The notes beneath the pieces are model-generated. The model was not told where the DNA came from, did no database searches, and saw only the letters and a program-made list of their open reading frames with translations. The position numbers and the translations under genes are program-made. From the IMG/VR virus record IMGVR_UViG_3300006802_012847, positions 1-64,000 of that record: 64,000 nt of DNA. One strand, written 5' to 3'. This document shows positions 7,393 through 18,500 of the stretch, piece after piece. Numbering within the stretch: position 1 is the first letter of the stretch; every line of letters starts with the position of its first letter. The stretch is from a virus.

Positions 7393-10287
7393 ATGGCAAA
7401 ATGGAAAGAAAAAAAAAGAGGCACTCCTAGTACAATAAATTTATTTGGAGACAAAGTTGCATTTCCTTTGAAAAAAGAAAGTGTATTTCCACTTGCTTCA
7501 TACAGACCATTGTTTTGGGTATTTGCTGGAGATAAAATTTCATGGTTTTCTGGCGGTACTCAAGAAAAAATGAATAAAGTTGCTTTTGATTTTGCAGCTG
7601 ATTTTTTGGATTTACAAGGACAAGCTAATCCAGATGAACCTGTGACTGGTCTTAATGAAAGTCAAAGATTAGCTCTTTTAAATTTATGGCAACAGAATGG
7701 AGTAAATACATTATGGTCTGATGTTAATTTAACAATAGGTATGCCGCCACACGATAAGTGGGTTATAAATCCACAAAGTGGTAAAAATTTTGAGAATGTA
7801 AGTTATGCGAATCAAATTGCCGAAAACTTATTAGCGATTGAACGTGGCGATCAAAATGTGATTCAAGCTATATCTGATAGTACTGGACCAACTGGGTGGA
7901 AATTTGTTAATTCTAGTACAGCAAGAAATCCGACATACTTTGAGTTTAGGGGGCCTATGATTTTTACTCCGTATAATATCGCTAATAGGCCATGGTTTAA
8001 AGAAAATTTTAAAGGTGAATTCGGTCAATTTTTACTTAAGCTTTTGCAGATTGATTTTACAAATAATCCATCTGATTTAGGAACAGCATCAACAGAATTT
8101 CCTATTGACTTTAAAATTTATGCACAATTTGCTATACAATATGCGACTAGATATGAAATTGAATTATTAACACAACGTTTGGATAGAGCGGATGACACTG
8201 GTCAACAATTTCTTGATTATATAGAGGTTGCATATGATGCGGCTAAAATAATTGTTACAAAAGGTGCATCTTTTCCTGAACCTGGATTTGATTCAGTAAA
8301 AAGAATATTTGGAGGAGTATTTGGAAAGCCTGTAGATCCTATACCAGCAGAGCCTGGTCCGCCAACACAAACTATTTCTGGAATTAAAAATAAACCACCC
8401 ACAGTTGATAATCCAAATATTGAACTTCCATCTCAAGTTGTAAAAGGATTAGATCCAAACGTTGCTCAAAGTGCAGCAGCTGCTGCTCGTGGAGGAGGCA
8501 GTAGTTTAGTGTCTGGAGCTGCTGGTGCTGCACAAGGTGCTGTCGGTGGATTAGCTGGAGCTGCTGGCGGATTAGCTAGTCAAGCCCAAGGTGCTGTCGG
8601 TGGTATTGGGGGAGGTATTCAAAATGCTGTTGGTGGTGTTACTGGAGGTATTGGTAATGCTGTTAGTGGTGTTACTGGTGGGATTGGCAACGCTATTGGT
8701 GGTGTTACTGGAGGTATTGGTAATGCTGTTAGTGGTGTTACCGGCGGTATCGGCGGAGCTTTGAGTAATATTCCAGGTGTTGGTGGTGCATTAGGAGGAG
8801 CTGTAAGTGGTGTAGGTGGTGCTGTTGGTGGGCTTACCAGTGGAATTGGAGGAGCAGTAGGTGGTTTAACATCTGGAATCGGAGGCGCTGTTGGAGGGGC
8901 TGTAAGCGGTGCTGGTGGTGTGTTAAATAATTTAGGTAGTGGTTTAGTTGGAGGAGCAGCTATAGGAGCTGGCATAGGAGCATTGGCTGGAAAAGGTAAA
9001 GGAGCATTAATTGGTGCTGCTGGAGGGGCTTTAGCCGGAGGAGCTTTAGATAAATTAAATCCAAAAGGACTTACTCCAGATGGTTTAGGAAAAAATTGGT
9101 CGCCTGATAAATTCAGTCCAGAATCAATTGCTGGGAACAATGTTAAGATAGATCCTAAGACTGGAGCTATAAGTAATATAAAAGATAAAGTAGGGGGATT
9201 AGCTAGTAAAGTTGGCGGTGCTGTTAGTGGTGTTACTGGTGGTATAGGCGGTGCCGTTAGTGGTGTCACTGGCGGAATTGGTAACGCTGTTAGTGGTGTC
9301 ACTGGCGGAATTGGCGGTGCTTTGAGTAATGTTCCAGGCGTTGGTGGTGCATTAGGAGGAGCTGTAAGTGGTGTGGGTGGCGCTGTCGGTGGATTAACTT
9401 CTGGAATTGGAGGAGCAGCTGGTAATTTAGTTGGAAATGTTGGTGCATCTCTAACACCAGGTGGAGGCGGATTAGGAGGAATTGTAAGTTCAGTAGGTGG
9501 AGCTGTAAGCGGAGTCGGTGGTGCTATAGGCAGTTCAGTTGGAGGTGTTGCTGGATCAGCCACTGGCGCTGTTAAAAGTATACCAGGTTTAGGTAATCCA
9601 GTTGGAAATTTAGTTAGTGGGGCTGGAGGTGCGGTAAGTAATGTTGTTGGAGGTATAAGTGGTGGAGTTGGAGGAGGTTTAGGAAAAGTGGGTAGTGGAC
9701 TTAGTGGTACTACTAGTGCAGCTACTGCAGTGGCAACTGCTAAGTTAGATTCTGCGAAATCAACACTCGCGTCTGTTCAATCAGATATGCCAGTTCCGAA
9801 AGTTCCACAAGCAGCATCATCTCCTAGAATAAAAACTGTGGAGATTAAGAAACCAGAACCTAAAGTTGAAAAGCCTACCAAACCAATTGATCAACAAGAA
9901 AAAGAAGAATTTGAAAAATTAAAAACTTTAGCAACACAGTACATTGCAGATTATATTTCTACATATGAAAAAACTAAAGCTATGGGACTTCCTGATCCAA
10001 TCAGTGCGTACTTTAAATCGACGTATTCCAAAGATTTCAAAAGGAAATTAGGAACCAATGTTAAAAGATATACCAGCGAAGATGAAAAATTGAATCCATG
10101 GTACACATATTATGGTGGTATATGGGACAAATATCTTGCCCAAAGATGGACATGGGAAAAATTAAGTAATGATATAAGAAGCAGTGGGAAAACTAAAAAA
10201 ATATTGGAAGAACTTTTAAAAAATCTTGGATACTCTAAGGTCGAAAAATTGAAAAATAATGCCGAGGAGGTGCCTCTTCCACAATAA
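7393..10287 (+). CDS. large glycine-rich baseplate-locus protein with glycine zipper
   Basis: A 964-residue protein in three parts. Residues 1-~310 are a globular domain rich in aromatic residues (LASYRPLFWVFAGDKISWFS). Residues ~355-790 are Gly-rich 11-residue repeats (GVTGGIGNAVS) with a ~55-residue duplication, and around 520-560 a glycine zipper (GGAAIGAGIGALAGKGKGAL). Residues ~840-964 are a charged helical C-terminal domain (YIADYISTYEKTKAMGLPDP). It lies 3 bases after the gp5-like gene and upstream of gp25, so a baseplate or hub role is likely. The zipper could insert into a membrane. No homologous T4 protein can be named; a tape-measure role seems less likely given the repeat composition. 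Confidence 0.6.
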   Translation: MAKWKEKKRGTPSTINLFGDKVAFPLKKESVFPLASYRPLFWVFAGDKISWFSGGTQEKMNKVAFDFAADFLDLQGQANPDEPVTGLNESQRLALLNLWQQNGVNTLWSDVNLTIGMPPHDKWVINPQSGKNFENVSYANQIAENLLAIERGDQNVIQAISDSTGPTGWKFVNSSTARNPTYFEFRGPMIFTPYNIANRPWFKENFKGEFGQFLLKLLQIDFTNNPSDLGTASTEFPIDFKIYAQFAIQYATRYEIELLTQRLDRADDTGQQFLDYIEVAYDAAKIIVTKGASFPEPGFDSVKRIFGGVFGKPVDPIPAEPGPPTQTISGIKNKPPTVDNPNIELPSQVVKGLDPNVAQSAAAAARGGGSSLVSGAAGAAQGAVGGLAGAAGGLASQAQGAVGGIGGGIQNAVGGVTGGIGNAVSGVTGGIGNAIGGVTGGIGNAVSGVTGGIGGALSNIPGVGGALGGAVSGVGGAVGGLTSGIGGAVGGLTSGIGGAVGGAVSGAGGVLNNLGSGLVGGAAIGAGIGALAGKGKGALIGAAGGALAGGALDKLNPKGLTPDGLGKNWSPDKFSPESIAGNNVKIDPKTGAISNIKDKVGGLASKVGGAVSGVTGGIGGAVSGVTGGIGNAVSGVTGGIGGALSNVPGVGGALGGAVSGVGGAVGGLTSGIGGAAGNLVGNVGASLTPGGGGLGGIVSSVGGAVSGVGGAIGSSVGGVAGSATGAVKSIPGLGNPVGNLVSGAGGAVSNVVGGISGGVGGGLGKVGSGLSGTTSAATAVATAKLDSAKSTLASVQSDMPVPKVPQAASSPRIKTVEIKKPEPKVEKPTKPIDQQEKEEFEKLKTLATQYIADYISTYEKTKAMGLPDPISAYFKSTYSKDFKRKLGTNVKRYTSEDEKLNPWYTYYGGIWDKYLAQRWTWEKLSNDIRSSGKTKKILEELLKNLGYSKVEKLKNNAEEVPLPQ
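8629..9420 (+). repeat. glycine-rich coding repeat, 33-bp period, with long duplication
   Basis: GVTGGIGNAVS units repeat every 33 bp around 8636-8760 and 9220-9320. A longer block reading IGGALSN(I/V)PGVGGALGG and on to GGLTSGIGGA occurs at about 8750-8890 and again at 9310-9420, showing internal duplication. Confidence 0.8.
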
Positions 10288-10336
10288 AATACCATTAAAT
10301 TAACTTAAATATAGAACAATACAATAATTATATAAT

Positions 10337-10771
10337 ATGAAAGTAGAAGCATTAAGAGAAATGATAAGAAAAGAGATAAGATCTGTAATCCGGGAGGAAT
10401 TCGGAAATTACTTATCTGAAGTATTTTCTAAACCAAAACAATCTAGTGCAGGAGATATTAGTTTATCTTCTATGGTTTCAGAAAATGTCGAAGAACATGA
10501 ACCGGTTACATCCCACGAACCTAAAAAGTTTGTAAAATACACAAATAATGATCTCTTGAATCAAGTTTTGAATGAAACAAAAGGTGGAGTTCCACAAGAA
10601 GGTGGAGGTCTGGTTTCAATTGAAGGTCAAGTAGATAGTATCTCAAGTGTATTAAATGAATCGGCTGTTAAAGATGCTCCTGAGCCAGTAAAAACTGTAG
10701 CAAAAGCTATTAATAGAGATTATAGTTCTTTGATGAAAGCAATTGACAAAAAACGTACAGATAAAAAGTAA
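10337..10771 (+). CDS. small helical protein upstream of gp25
   Basis: A 144-residue protein. The N terminus is an amphipathic charged helix (MKVEALREMIRKEIRSVIRE), followed by a flexible Ser/Glu-rich middle and a basic end. The ATG at 10337 follows ATTATATAAT, with no Shine-Dalgarno. It sits 3 bases before gp25. The helix-plus-disorder layout suggests an assembly or chaperone protein, but I recognise no family. Confidence 0.6.
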   Translation: MKVEALREMIRKEIRSVIREEFGNYLSEVFSKPKQSSAGDISLSSMVSENVEEHEPVTSHEPKKFVKYTNNDLLNQVLNETKGGVPQEGGGLVSIEGQVDSISSVLNESAVKDAPEPVKTVAKAINRDYSSLMKAIDKKRTDKK

Positions 10772-10774
10772 CAT

Positions 10775-11176
10775 ATGCCAACTCAAACACTTGGACTAAA
10801 AATACCGTTTAGATTGGGTCAGAATGGATATTTTGACGCAAATGTTACAACTATTGGTCAAGTGTCTAGTAATATAAGAAATTTATTATTAACTAAACCA
10901 GGCGAACGAAGGTTTAATAATGAGTTTGGATCGGGTTTATATTCATTATTATTTGATCAGACTGATTTGGATGTAAATAAAGATATTATAATTGACATTG
11001 TACAGCGTGATATTGATAGATTTTTGAATGGAGTGATCGTTGATAATGTAAATGTACAATTATCGACCATTCAACCTGATAACAGAGACATGAATAAGAT
11101 ACTTATTACTGTAGACTTTACATATAATAGTATGGTTGGGACTACAGAAGTTGAAATCTCAAAAAATAACATTTAA
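10775..11176 (+). CDS. gp25: baseplate wedge subunit gp25
   Basis: A 133-residue protein of the GPW/gp25 family, close to T4 gp25 (132 residues). It shows the family core LKIPFRLGQNGYFDANVTTI, LLLTKPGERRFNNEFGSGL and VQRDIDRFL. The protein forms the sheath-initiation point on the baseplate wedge, together with gp6 and gp53. The stop overlaps the start of gp6 by one base (TAATG), so the two are translationally coupled. Confidence 0.93.
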   Translation: MPTQTLGLKIPFRLGQNGYFDANVTTIGQVSSNIRNLLLTKPGERRFNNEFGSGLYSLLFDQTDLDVNKDIIIDIVQRDIDRFLNGVIVDNVNVQLSTIQPDNRDMNKILITVDFTYNSMVGTTEVEISKNNI

Positions 11177-13185
11177 TGGCACAGATAACTAACAAAACAT
11201 TTAAAGCGAATACAAAAGATGTAAATTATGTCAATAGAGACTTTACATCTTTGAAGTCGCAACTTATTGATTTTACTAAACAGTATTATCCATTAAATTA
11301 CAGAGATTTTAGTGAAAGTTCTCCAGGACAAATTTTTATAGAACAAGCAGCTTATGTTGGAGACATTCTTTCTTATTATACAGATCAACAATTTAAAGAA
11401 AGTTTTATTCAATTTGCTACTGATCGTAGAAATTTAGTAAATCAGGCTCAATATTTAGGATATAAACCAAAAGTGTCATCGGCTTCATCTGCTACGATAG
11501 AAGTATTTCAGTTAGTTCCAGCGAAAAGAGTTCAATCGGTGAATAATATCAGTGTAACTAACGAGTATATTCCAGATGAAACTTATTGTTTGATACTAAA
11601 ACCATTTACAAGCTTAAATAGTTTATCTGGAGTTACATTTTTAATTGAAGATAGTTTGGATTTTTCCCAAGATACACCATTCTCTCCAAGAGAAGTATCA
11701 GTGTATAGTCGTGATAATACAGGTGCTCCATTATTTTATCTATTGAAGAAAACTACTAAAGCGTATTCTGGTACACTAATAACAAAACAATTTAGCATAG
11801 GATCGCCACAATCATTTTTACAATTAAAATTAGAAGCAACCAACGTATTAAAAGTAGTAAGTATTGTAGATAGTAATAATAATAACTACTATGAATCACA
11901 ATACTTGGCTCAAGATACTATTCCCATTTCTGTTGATAATGTTCCCCTTAATAATCAAACACTTTCTAAATACAAAGGTGAGACACCTAAATTATTAAAG
12001 TATTTAAGGACAGAAAAAAGGTTTATCACTAGGGTGGATGAATCGAATTACACATATATTCAGTTTGGAGCAAACACAGAAAATTATGATAATACTGTCA
12101 TCATACCAAATCCTTCCAATGTTGGTGTGTCATTGTCTAATTTAAACAAATTGAATATAAGTTTAGATGGAACAAATGTTTTAAAAGCTAATTCTTATGG
12201 AGTCTCTCCATCTAATACAACTTTAACAGTAACTTATATAGTCGGTGGTGGTTTAGATTCTAATGTTAACTCAGGAGAAATTAATACATTTGCTGGTGTA
12301 GCTTATTTAAATGATACAACTGGTTTGACCGATAGTCAAGTAACATTATTTAATAATATTAAGAACTCCTTGAGAGTAAATAATGTAGAAGCCGCAACTG
12401 GTGGTGATGAGGCTGAAACTAACGAGGAAATTAGACAAAATGCGATTGCTAATTTTTCTTCTCAAAACAGAATTATTACAGAAGAAGATATATTACTGAG
12501 AGTATATTCACTACAACCCCAATTTGGAAGTGTAGCTAAAGCATTTGTACAATCAAACTCTACAAGACAAGTTGCTTATTCTGGATTAATTTCTGGTATA
12601 GTGAATGCTACAACTAATAATGAAGTATTAGACTTGAATCCGCTGAATCCATTAGATAGAAGAAAGTTCTTAGAGTCTAATAATCCATTTACAAATAATC
12701 TGTATATACTTGGGTACGACATAAACAAAAATTTAACCAAGATTAATGAAGCAACTTTGTTAAATCTTAAAAATTACCTAAGTCAATATAAAATTTTAAC
12801 AGATAAATTTAATATTATTGATGGATATATTATCAATATAGGTGTGGAGTTTAAGATAAGCGTATTTAACGGATTTAACAAACGTGACGTATTAGATAAT
12901 TGTATTTTTTCAGTTCAAGAATTTTTTGATATAGATAATTGGGGTTTTAATCAACCAATTAATTTAAGTCAGTTGACATTTGAGATTATGAAAAATGAAG
13001 GAGTGCAATCTGTTACAGATGTTCAAATTAAAAACTTAACATATGACAACAATGGTACACAATATTCTCCAATATCATACAACATAAGTATAGCTACACA
13101 AAATAATATTGTTTATCCATCAAAAGACCCTTCTATATTTGAAGTAAAATTTCCAACAACAGACATTAAAGGATTAGTGGTATAA
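11176..13185 (+). CDS. gp6: baseplate wedge subunit gp6
   Basis: A 669-residue protein close to T4 gp6 (660). The N terminus (NYVNRDFTSLKSQLIDFTKQ, SPGQIFIEQAAYVGDILSYY) is the signature of gp6 and gpJ-like wedge proteins. The C-terminal half carries TGGDEAETNEEIRQNAIANF and the EEDI segment typical of the family. gp6 dimers join neighbouring wedges into the baseplate ring. The gene sits in the usual gp25-gp6 order and starts at the overlapping ATG. Confidence 0.93.
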   Translation: MAQITNKTFKANTKDVNYVNRDFTSLKSQLIDFTKQYYPLNYRDFSESSPGQIFIEQAAYVGDILSYYTDQQFKESFIQFATDRRNLVNQAQYLGYKPKVSSASSATIEVFQLVPAKRVQSVNNISVTNEYIPDETYCLILKPFTSLNSLSGVTFLIEDSLDFSQDTPFSPREVSVYSRDNTGAPLFYLLKKTTKAYSGTLITKQFSIGSPQSFLQLKLEATNVLKVVSIVDSNNNNYYESQYLAQDTIPISVDNVPLNNQTLSKYKGETPKLLKYLRTEKRFITRVDESNYTYIQFGANTENYDNTVIIPNPSNVGVSLSNLNKLNISLDGTNVLKANSYGVSPSNTTLTVTYIVGGGLDSNVNSGEINTFAGVAYLNDTTGLTDSQVTLFNNIKNSLRVNNVEAATGGDEAETNEEIRQNAIANFSSQNRIITEEDILLRVYSLQPQFGSVAKAFVQSNSTRQVAYSGLISGIVNATTNNEVLDLNPLNPLDRRKFLESNNPFTNNLYILGYDINKNLTKINEATLLNLKNYLSQYKILTDKFNIIDGYIINIGVEFKISVFNGFNKRDVLDNCIFSVQEFFDIDNWGFNQPINLSQLTFEIMKNEGVQSVTDVQIKNLTYDNNGTQYSPISYNISIATQNNIVYPSKDPSIFEVKFPTTDIKGLVV

Positions 13186-13186
13186 T

Positions 13187-15040
13187 ATGCATACATTTAT
13201 TTATCCATCACAAGACACTTTCATAAATAGCGACAAGCAATATGTCAATAGAAATTTTGGCATAGATGAAATTTTAGAGATTTATGCCAGCAATGATGGT
13301 AGAATATTTGAATATACCAATCCGATTTGGCACGCTCCTCCATGTTCGACATCTTCGTATGGAAATAATGGATGGTTAGCATATGGAACATCGAGTTATT
13401 TTGTGTACTCAGGAAGTTCATGGTATACAATTCCATTTACTACCAATCAATTTTTAAAATTTACCGCAATTGCAAATTTCACTGGAAAATTTTCTTATAT
13501 TACTGGAAGTAATGCTACAGCGTTATATGCTTCTGGATCTGCAACATCAGCATCTGGTTCATTTAGCGGAAGTTTTAGTGTAAATAATCCTACAAATTTT
13601 AATGGAACTATTAGCAGTGCTAGTTTTACTGGTACTATATACAGTGGTTCAAATTTTACAAGCTTAACTTGGAATAATAAATCATATGTAGTGTCTCCAT
13701 TAACAGAAAGTTTAAGTGGATCTGGTGATTTTAAAGGATTAGTAGGCACAGCATATGGATATGGATCTGCTTGTACAGATGGTACGTTTTTTGGAAGTAT
13801 AACCAGTTCTAATTTTGCTGGATATATTTCTGGTAGTGTTGAAGCAAGAGCAGGCGGAGAATACTTAAATGTAGAAAACTTTCAAGGATATTTTGCGGGT
13901 AGACGAGATGGAACAATTAGTGCTCCATCATATAAATATTTTCTAAAAGAACCACAGTTTTCTAGAACTCTAGTAGAATTTGATATAACTAACATAAGTG
14001 CTTCTATAGCAAATAATCAAATTTCTAGTTCAAATATAAAATTTACACTTAATCTAACTGCGTGTGGTCAAAGAAATTTACCACTAGACTATACGCTTTA
14101 TGCTTATCCAGTAAGTCAAAGTTGGGACAATGGAAATGGTCGATGGGCAAATGATGGATCTACAATGGGTGCTAGTTGGAATTTCAGAGATTATTCTGGA
14201 AGTAAAGCATGGTATACTCCATATACTGCTAGTTATCAACAAATAGATTACTTAACCAATTCAGCAAATCAAACTGCTAGTTTTAAACACGGAGGTGGTA
14301 CATGGTATTATGATGTTCCATCGTCATATACTAATAAAGATTTTTGGTTTTGTTCATCCTCTGCATTTCCCGGTTTAAGTGGATCTAGTTTAATTTGCAG
14401 TCAATCATACACGTTGGGACAACAAGGTGACATTACGATGGATGTTACTCCGATTGTACGTTCTTGGATATGTGGATGTGTTCCGAATCAAGGAATTATT
14501 TTAATGTCTTCATTAGAAACTACAGTTCCGCCAGTTGGCAAGACAAATGGATTATTACAATTTTTCAGTAAAGAAACAAATACAATATATTCTCCCTATA
14601 TAGACGTTGCTTGGGATGATACAGTTTATAATACTGGAAGCCTTGCTCCTGTTACAGGTTCTATAGAAAATTTAATTACGTTAAGATCTGTAAAAGAAAC
14701 TTATAAGGCTGGAAGTTTACCTAAAGTATTTGTATTTGCTAGAGATGAGTATCCGCTTAAATCTTTTAATAAAGCGTATCAGCAACCATCGATGATTACT
14801 CCTAAATATCTTCCAACATCTTCATATTATATGATAAAAGATGCTGAGTCTGAAGAAGTTTTTATAGACTTTGATCAATACTCAAAACTCAGCTGTGATC
14901 CAACTTATGGAAATTATTTCAAATTTGATACAACAGGATTACCACAAGAAAGATATTTTAAGATATTTATAAAGGCGGAGTATCCAGATGGAACTGTTAA
15001 TATTGTGGAAACCGATAAAGTGTTCAAAATTGTGAGGTAA
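13187..15040 (+). CDS. baseplate/tail structural protein with DNRLRE-like domain
   Basis: A 617-residue protein. The N terminus (FIYPSQDTFINSDKQYVNRN FG) and the segment around residues 270-480 (LVEFDITNIS, QSWDNGNGRW, DVTPIVRSWICG) match the DNRLRE type of beta-sandwich, often carbohydrate-binding. A middle Gly/Ser/Thr-rich part reads GSFSGSFSVNN and NFNGTISSASF. It starts 1 base after the gp6 stop, so it belongs to the same transcript. It may be a peripheral baseplate or fibre-attachment protein. No T4 equivalent can be assigned. Confidence 0.6.
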   Translation: MHTFIYPSQDTFINSDKQYVNRNFGIDEILEIYASNDGRIFEYTNPIWHAPPCSTSSYGNNGWLAYGTSSYFVYSGSSWYTIPFTTNQFLKFTAIANFTGKFSYITGSNATALYASGSATSASGSFSGSFSVNNPTNFNGTISSASFTGTIYSGSNFTSLTWNNKSYVVSPLTESLSGSGDFKGLVGTAYGYGSACTDGTFFGSITSSNFAGYISGSVEARAGGEYLNVENFQGYFAGRRDGTISAPSYKYFLKEPQFSRTLVEFDITNISASIANNQISSSNIKFTLNLTACGQRNLPLDYTLYAYPVSQSWDNGNGRWANDGSTMGASWNFRDYSGSKAWYTPYTASYQQIDYLTNSANQTASFKHGGGTWYYDVPSSYTNKDFWFCSSSAFPGLSGSSLICSQSYTLGQQGDITMDVTPIVRSWICGCVPNQGIILMSSLETTVPPVGKTNGLLQFFSKETNTIYSPYIDVAWDDTVYNTGSLAPVTGSIENLITLRSVKETYKAGSLPKVFVFARDEYPLKSFNKAYQQPSMITPKYLPTSSYYMIKDAESEEVFIDFDQYSKLSCDPTYGNYFKFDTTGLPQERYFKIFIKAEYPDGTVNIVETDKVFKIVR

Positions 15041-15041
15041 T

Positions 15042-15518
15042 ATGGCTGATTTATTTGTCGAATATAATGTTGGTCTGACAGATTTGCAAAAATTTAAAGA
15101 CCTGGGAGAATTTTCAAACAACATCGATGAGTTTGGAAATTTTCAACTCATTTACAATAATGTTGCTCAACAAGATGGCAAAGTTTATTATACAAAAATG
15201 CCATTAAGAGTACTAGATTATAACGATGAAAAAATCTTAGACACAAATAACCCAGGGTTTGAAGAACTTCAATCTGAAGACCGTAAAGAACAACAAGACG
15301 TTAACCAAATTTTAGAACAATACAATATTGCTATCGAAGAAAACAGAATTTTAAATCAAACAGTTAATACTCTTGTACAAAAATACGAGAACAATGATGA
15401 TAAACAAGTTATTGCCGCGATGCAAAAAGAATTGATAGGATTGAGAATACAATTAGGACAAGGAAACGTCCCATCAGACTTTAGTGATCAGTTTCCATTT
15501 TTACCATTAGAGAATTAA
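15042..15518 (+). CDS. small coiled-coil structural protein, unknown
   Basis: A 158-residue protein. The N-terminal half is beta-rich (LFVEYNVGLTDLQKFKDLGE). Residues ~85-140 form a coiled coil (IEENRILNQTVNTLVQKYEN). It has a rare GAGG ribosome-binding-like sequence 6 bases before ATG 15042, which may be chance because it is also the end of the upstream gene. It lies between two large tail proteins with gaps of 1 and 3 bases, so it is probably a small wedge or connector protein. Confidence 0.55.
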   Translation: MADLFVEYNVGLTDLQKFKDLGEFSNNIDEFGNFQLIYNNVAQQDGKVYYTKMPLRVLDYNDEKILDTNNPGFEELQSEDRKEQQDVNQILEQYNIAIEENRILNQTVNTLVQKYENNDDKQVIAAMQKELIGLRIQLGQGNVPSDFSDQFPFLPLEN

Positions 15519-15521
15519 CGT

Positions 15522-18500
15522 ATGCCATACAGTTATTTAACAATAGATGAACAACAACTAACTACGGGTATAGTTGATAGTTCTTATTTTCCAGATAATC
15601 TACAAGAGCTGTATGAACAAAGTTTGTCCGATCAAGAAAAATTCTTTGGTTCATCCCCATATGATATAATTGAATGTTCTATATACAATGCAGATCAAGA
15701 AATTTTAGCATTTAATAGAATATATCCCACGGTTACATTTTCTGTTATACAAGGAAGTTATTATGACATAAATAATATATTGACGGAATATGATTTTAAT
15801 AAGCCGTTTACCAATTATGCTAAATTTAATAATCAAGTTTTATTAAATACAAGAGACTTTATAAAACAAAGTGATTTATCTCCGGGGCTATATTTTGTAC
15901 TTTATAATTTCATAAGGAATATTGCGGGAAATCCAGATTATAAATTAGCAATTAAAGAAGTTTCGCCGAGTAGAAAAGAAATAAGACTTTCCTATGGATT
16001 TAATACAGACTCGTCTCCAGAAGCAGACGATGTTAGAATTAGGGCTCAAGCATTTGCGGATAAAAAGTTTTTATTTTTACAATTATCTAATCAAATAAAT
16101 CAAATTATAGATAATAATCCTATTTCTGTTAACTTTAGGGAAAATGAAGATAATTTTAATTATTTGGAAGTTGCTCAAAATCTAGGATTAAAATCTCAAG
16201 CTGAGTTACAACAATTTATTATAGACACATATGTTGGTTATGATAAAATTATCACTTTATCGAGCAATGACACAAGTATAAAACAAACATCGAAGTTTAT
16301 AGGTATAGATACTCAGATAAAAAATTTCACATATACATACAACGACACAGAATTTACAGAAAGTGAAATTTTATTAGCATTTAAAACTATAGTTGCTAAA
16401 GTATCTCAAGATAGAATTTTACAAAAAACTTCACTTAATGAAGCTCAATTAGAACAAGCTATAGAAGTATTTGTAAAAGTAATTTATACCGATTGGTTGG
16501 AAACACAAACATCCGATTTGTTAGAAAATTATGCTAATAGATATTTTGGTCTTTTTAAGAATGCTTTAAATTTCGGAAATGGAAATTTAATTAAAATTTT
16601 AGACCATGCAAATTATTTCAATACAATTGATGGTCAAACTAATATACAGGTAAAATTAGATGAACCACTTCCATTAGAATATGATATTAGAAGCACGTGT
16701 TGGGTTTCTAATATTTCTTTATCGCCTTTATATTTTAAAGCAAATGTATTTTCTGAAGCAGTCAAACGAAATGTTTCATTGAATGGTGTAAATTTTGATG
16801 TAACCGTTAATGTATCAAATGCATCGAATGAACCGTTTGAAAGTAACAACGAGGATTCATTGTTGTATGCTAAACTCAGAGTACAACAAAAAATTAATGA
16901 TCTATTAGTAGACTATGATAATTTTTCTAATTTTATTTTATATTCGTCAGCTGAGTTAAGAACAAAGATAGCAAAAAATAAAATTTTAGATTATGATCAA
17001 AAAGAAACAAAGAAAAATTTATTATCGCAAACATCTTCATTAGTTACTACACCAATTAGTGCGTCATATGCGGCTGATTTTGAAAAACTGACAAAAGAAC
17101 AAATTTATATTTTAAATTCATTCGATGAATATGAATCTTATCTATTCTTTAATACATCAAGTATAAATGAAAAAATAGAAGATGGTGTTGATTATGACTT
17201 AGAAAATCCTGATAGTTTGATTAATCAGCTGCCAGAATATGTTCGTGAAGATCAAGATTCGTTAGATTATTTAAAGTTTACATCAATGGTTGGACACTTT
17301 TTTGATAATATAATGTTGTATATCAAAAAGTTCCCAAAAACCTATCCATTGGGGATGTCAGAAAACAGTGATTATCCCAAAAATTATTTAGATGAACTTT
17401 TAAATTCATTTAGCTGGGACACTTTAAATCTTAAATTGCAAAATAGTGATATGACGCAGTTTTTGTTTAACGACTCACAGTTTAGTGGATCACTTTCTAG
17501 TTCTTACTTTGAATATGGCAAATCAATATTAAACAGATTTGCAAACAACTTACCATACATTTATAAAACTAAAGGTACAGCGAACTCTTTGGAGTTAATT
17601 AGATCCATATTTGGAATTCCAGCAGAATTGGTAAATATTCGTGAGTATGGGAGTACAGATGTAACTGTTAATAGACAAAACTATTATGACTTCGAAGATA
17701 TTTTATACTTTGTTAGAATCAAAGATGATAGATATATCAAATTTGATTACAAGCCTCAGTATTACACGTATTTGCCGTTGGTAAAATATACAGAAACTGG
17801 ATCGGCATATTCTTCATCGTGGAGTACAGGTTCGTCTGGATTTTACCCATATACATCATCGGTTGGATTGATTGAAGAATTTACTTCATTTAAAACTATT
17901 GAAAGTACGTTTAGATTTAAGACTGATAATTACGATAAAGATAAGAAAATTCCGATAATTCAGAAAACTAGAAATGGGAAATTAGATTGGAAGGTTTATG
18001 TTCAAAAGACCCAACAAAAACAATCTGGTAAGTTGGTATTTGATATACATCCATATGAGTCTGGTTATACATCTAGTATTGTGAGTGATGAACTTCCATA
18101 TTTCAATGGTTCATTGTATACGTTTATGGTTAACCGTGATATATTAGGTTCATACGCTTTATACGATTCCGATAATACTGCATCTTCTAGTTTATATTCT
18201 AGTTCACGTTTTGTAAGTAATAGTGTAATTATAAACCTATCATCGAGCTTTACATCATCTGCCGCTGAAAAGTATGTTCCGTATGAATATAAACTTTCTG
18301 TAAATCAATATGAAGGTTCGTTGAAAAACTTTTATAGTAAGAAAACGAAGATAATTAACTACGCACAAAATCAATATTTTTCATCTGGTAGTTTTTATGT
18401 AGGAAATTATAATACTAATATTAACTTTAATGGTAATATTGACAAAATTAAAGTATTTAGAGAATCTGTTTCTGACGAAGACTTCGACGAACACAGTTAT

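Noticed and set aside
8619-9563. 314-codon minus-strand frame opposite the glycine-rich repeat
   Set aside because: Pro-rich artefact of reading GGN codons backwards; the + strand frame is continuous and lies in an operon.
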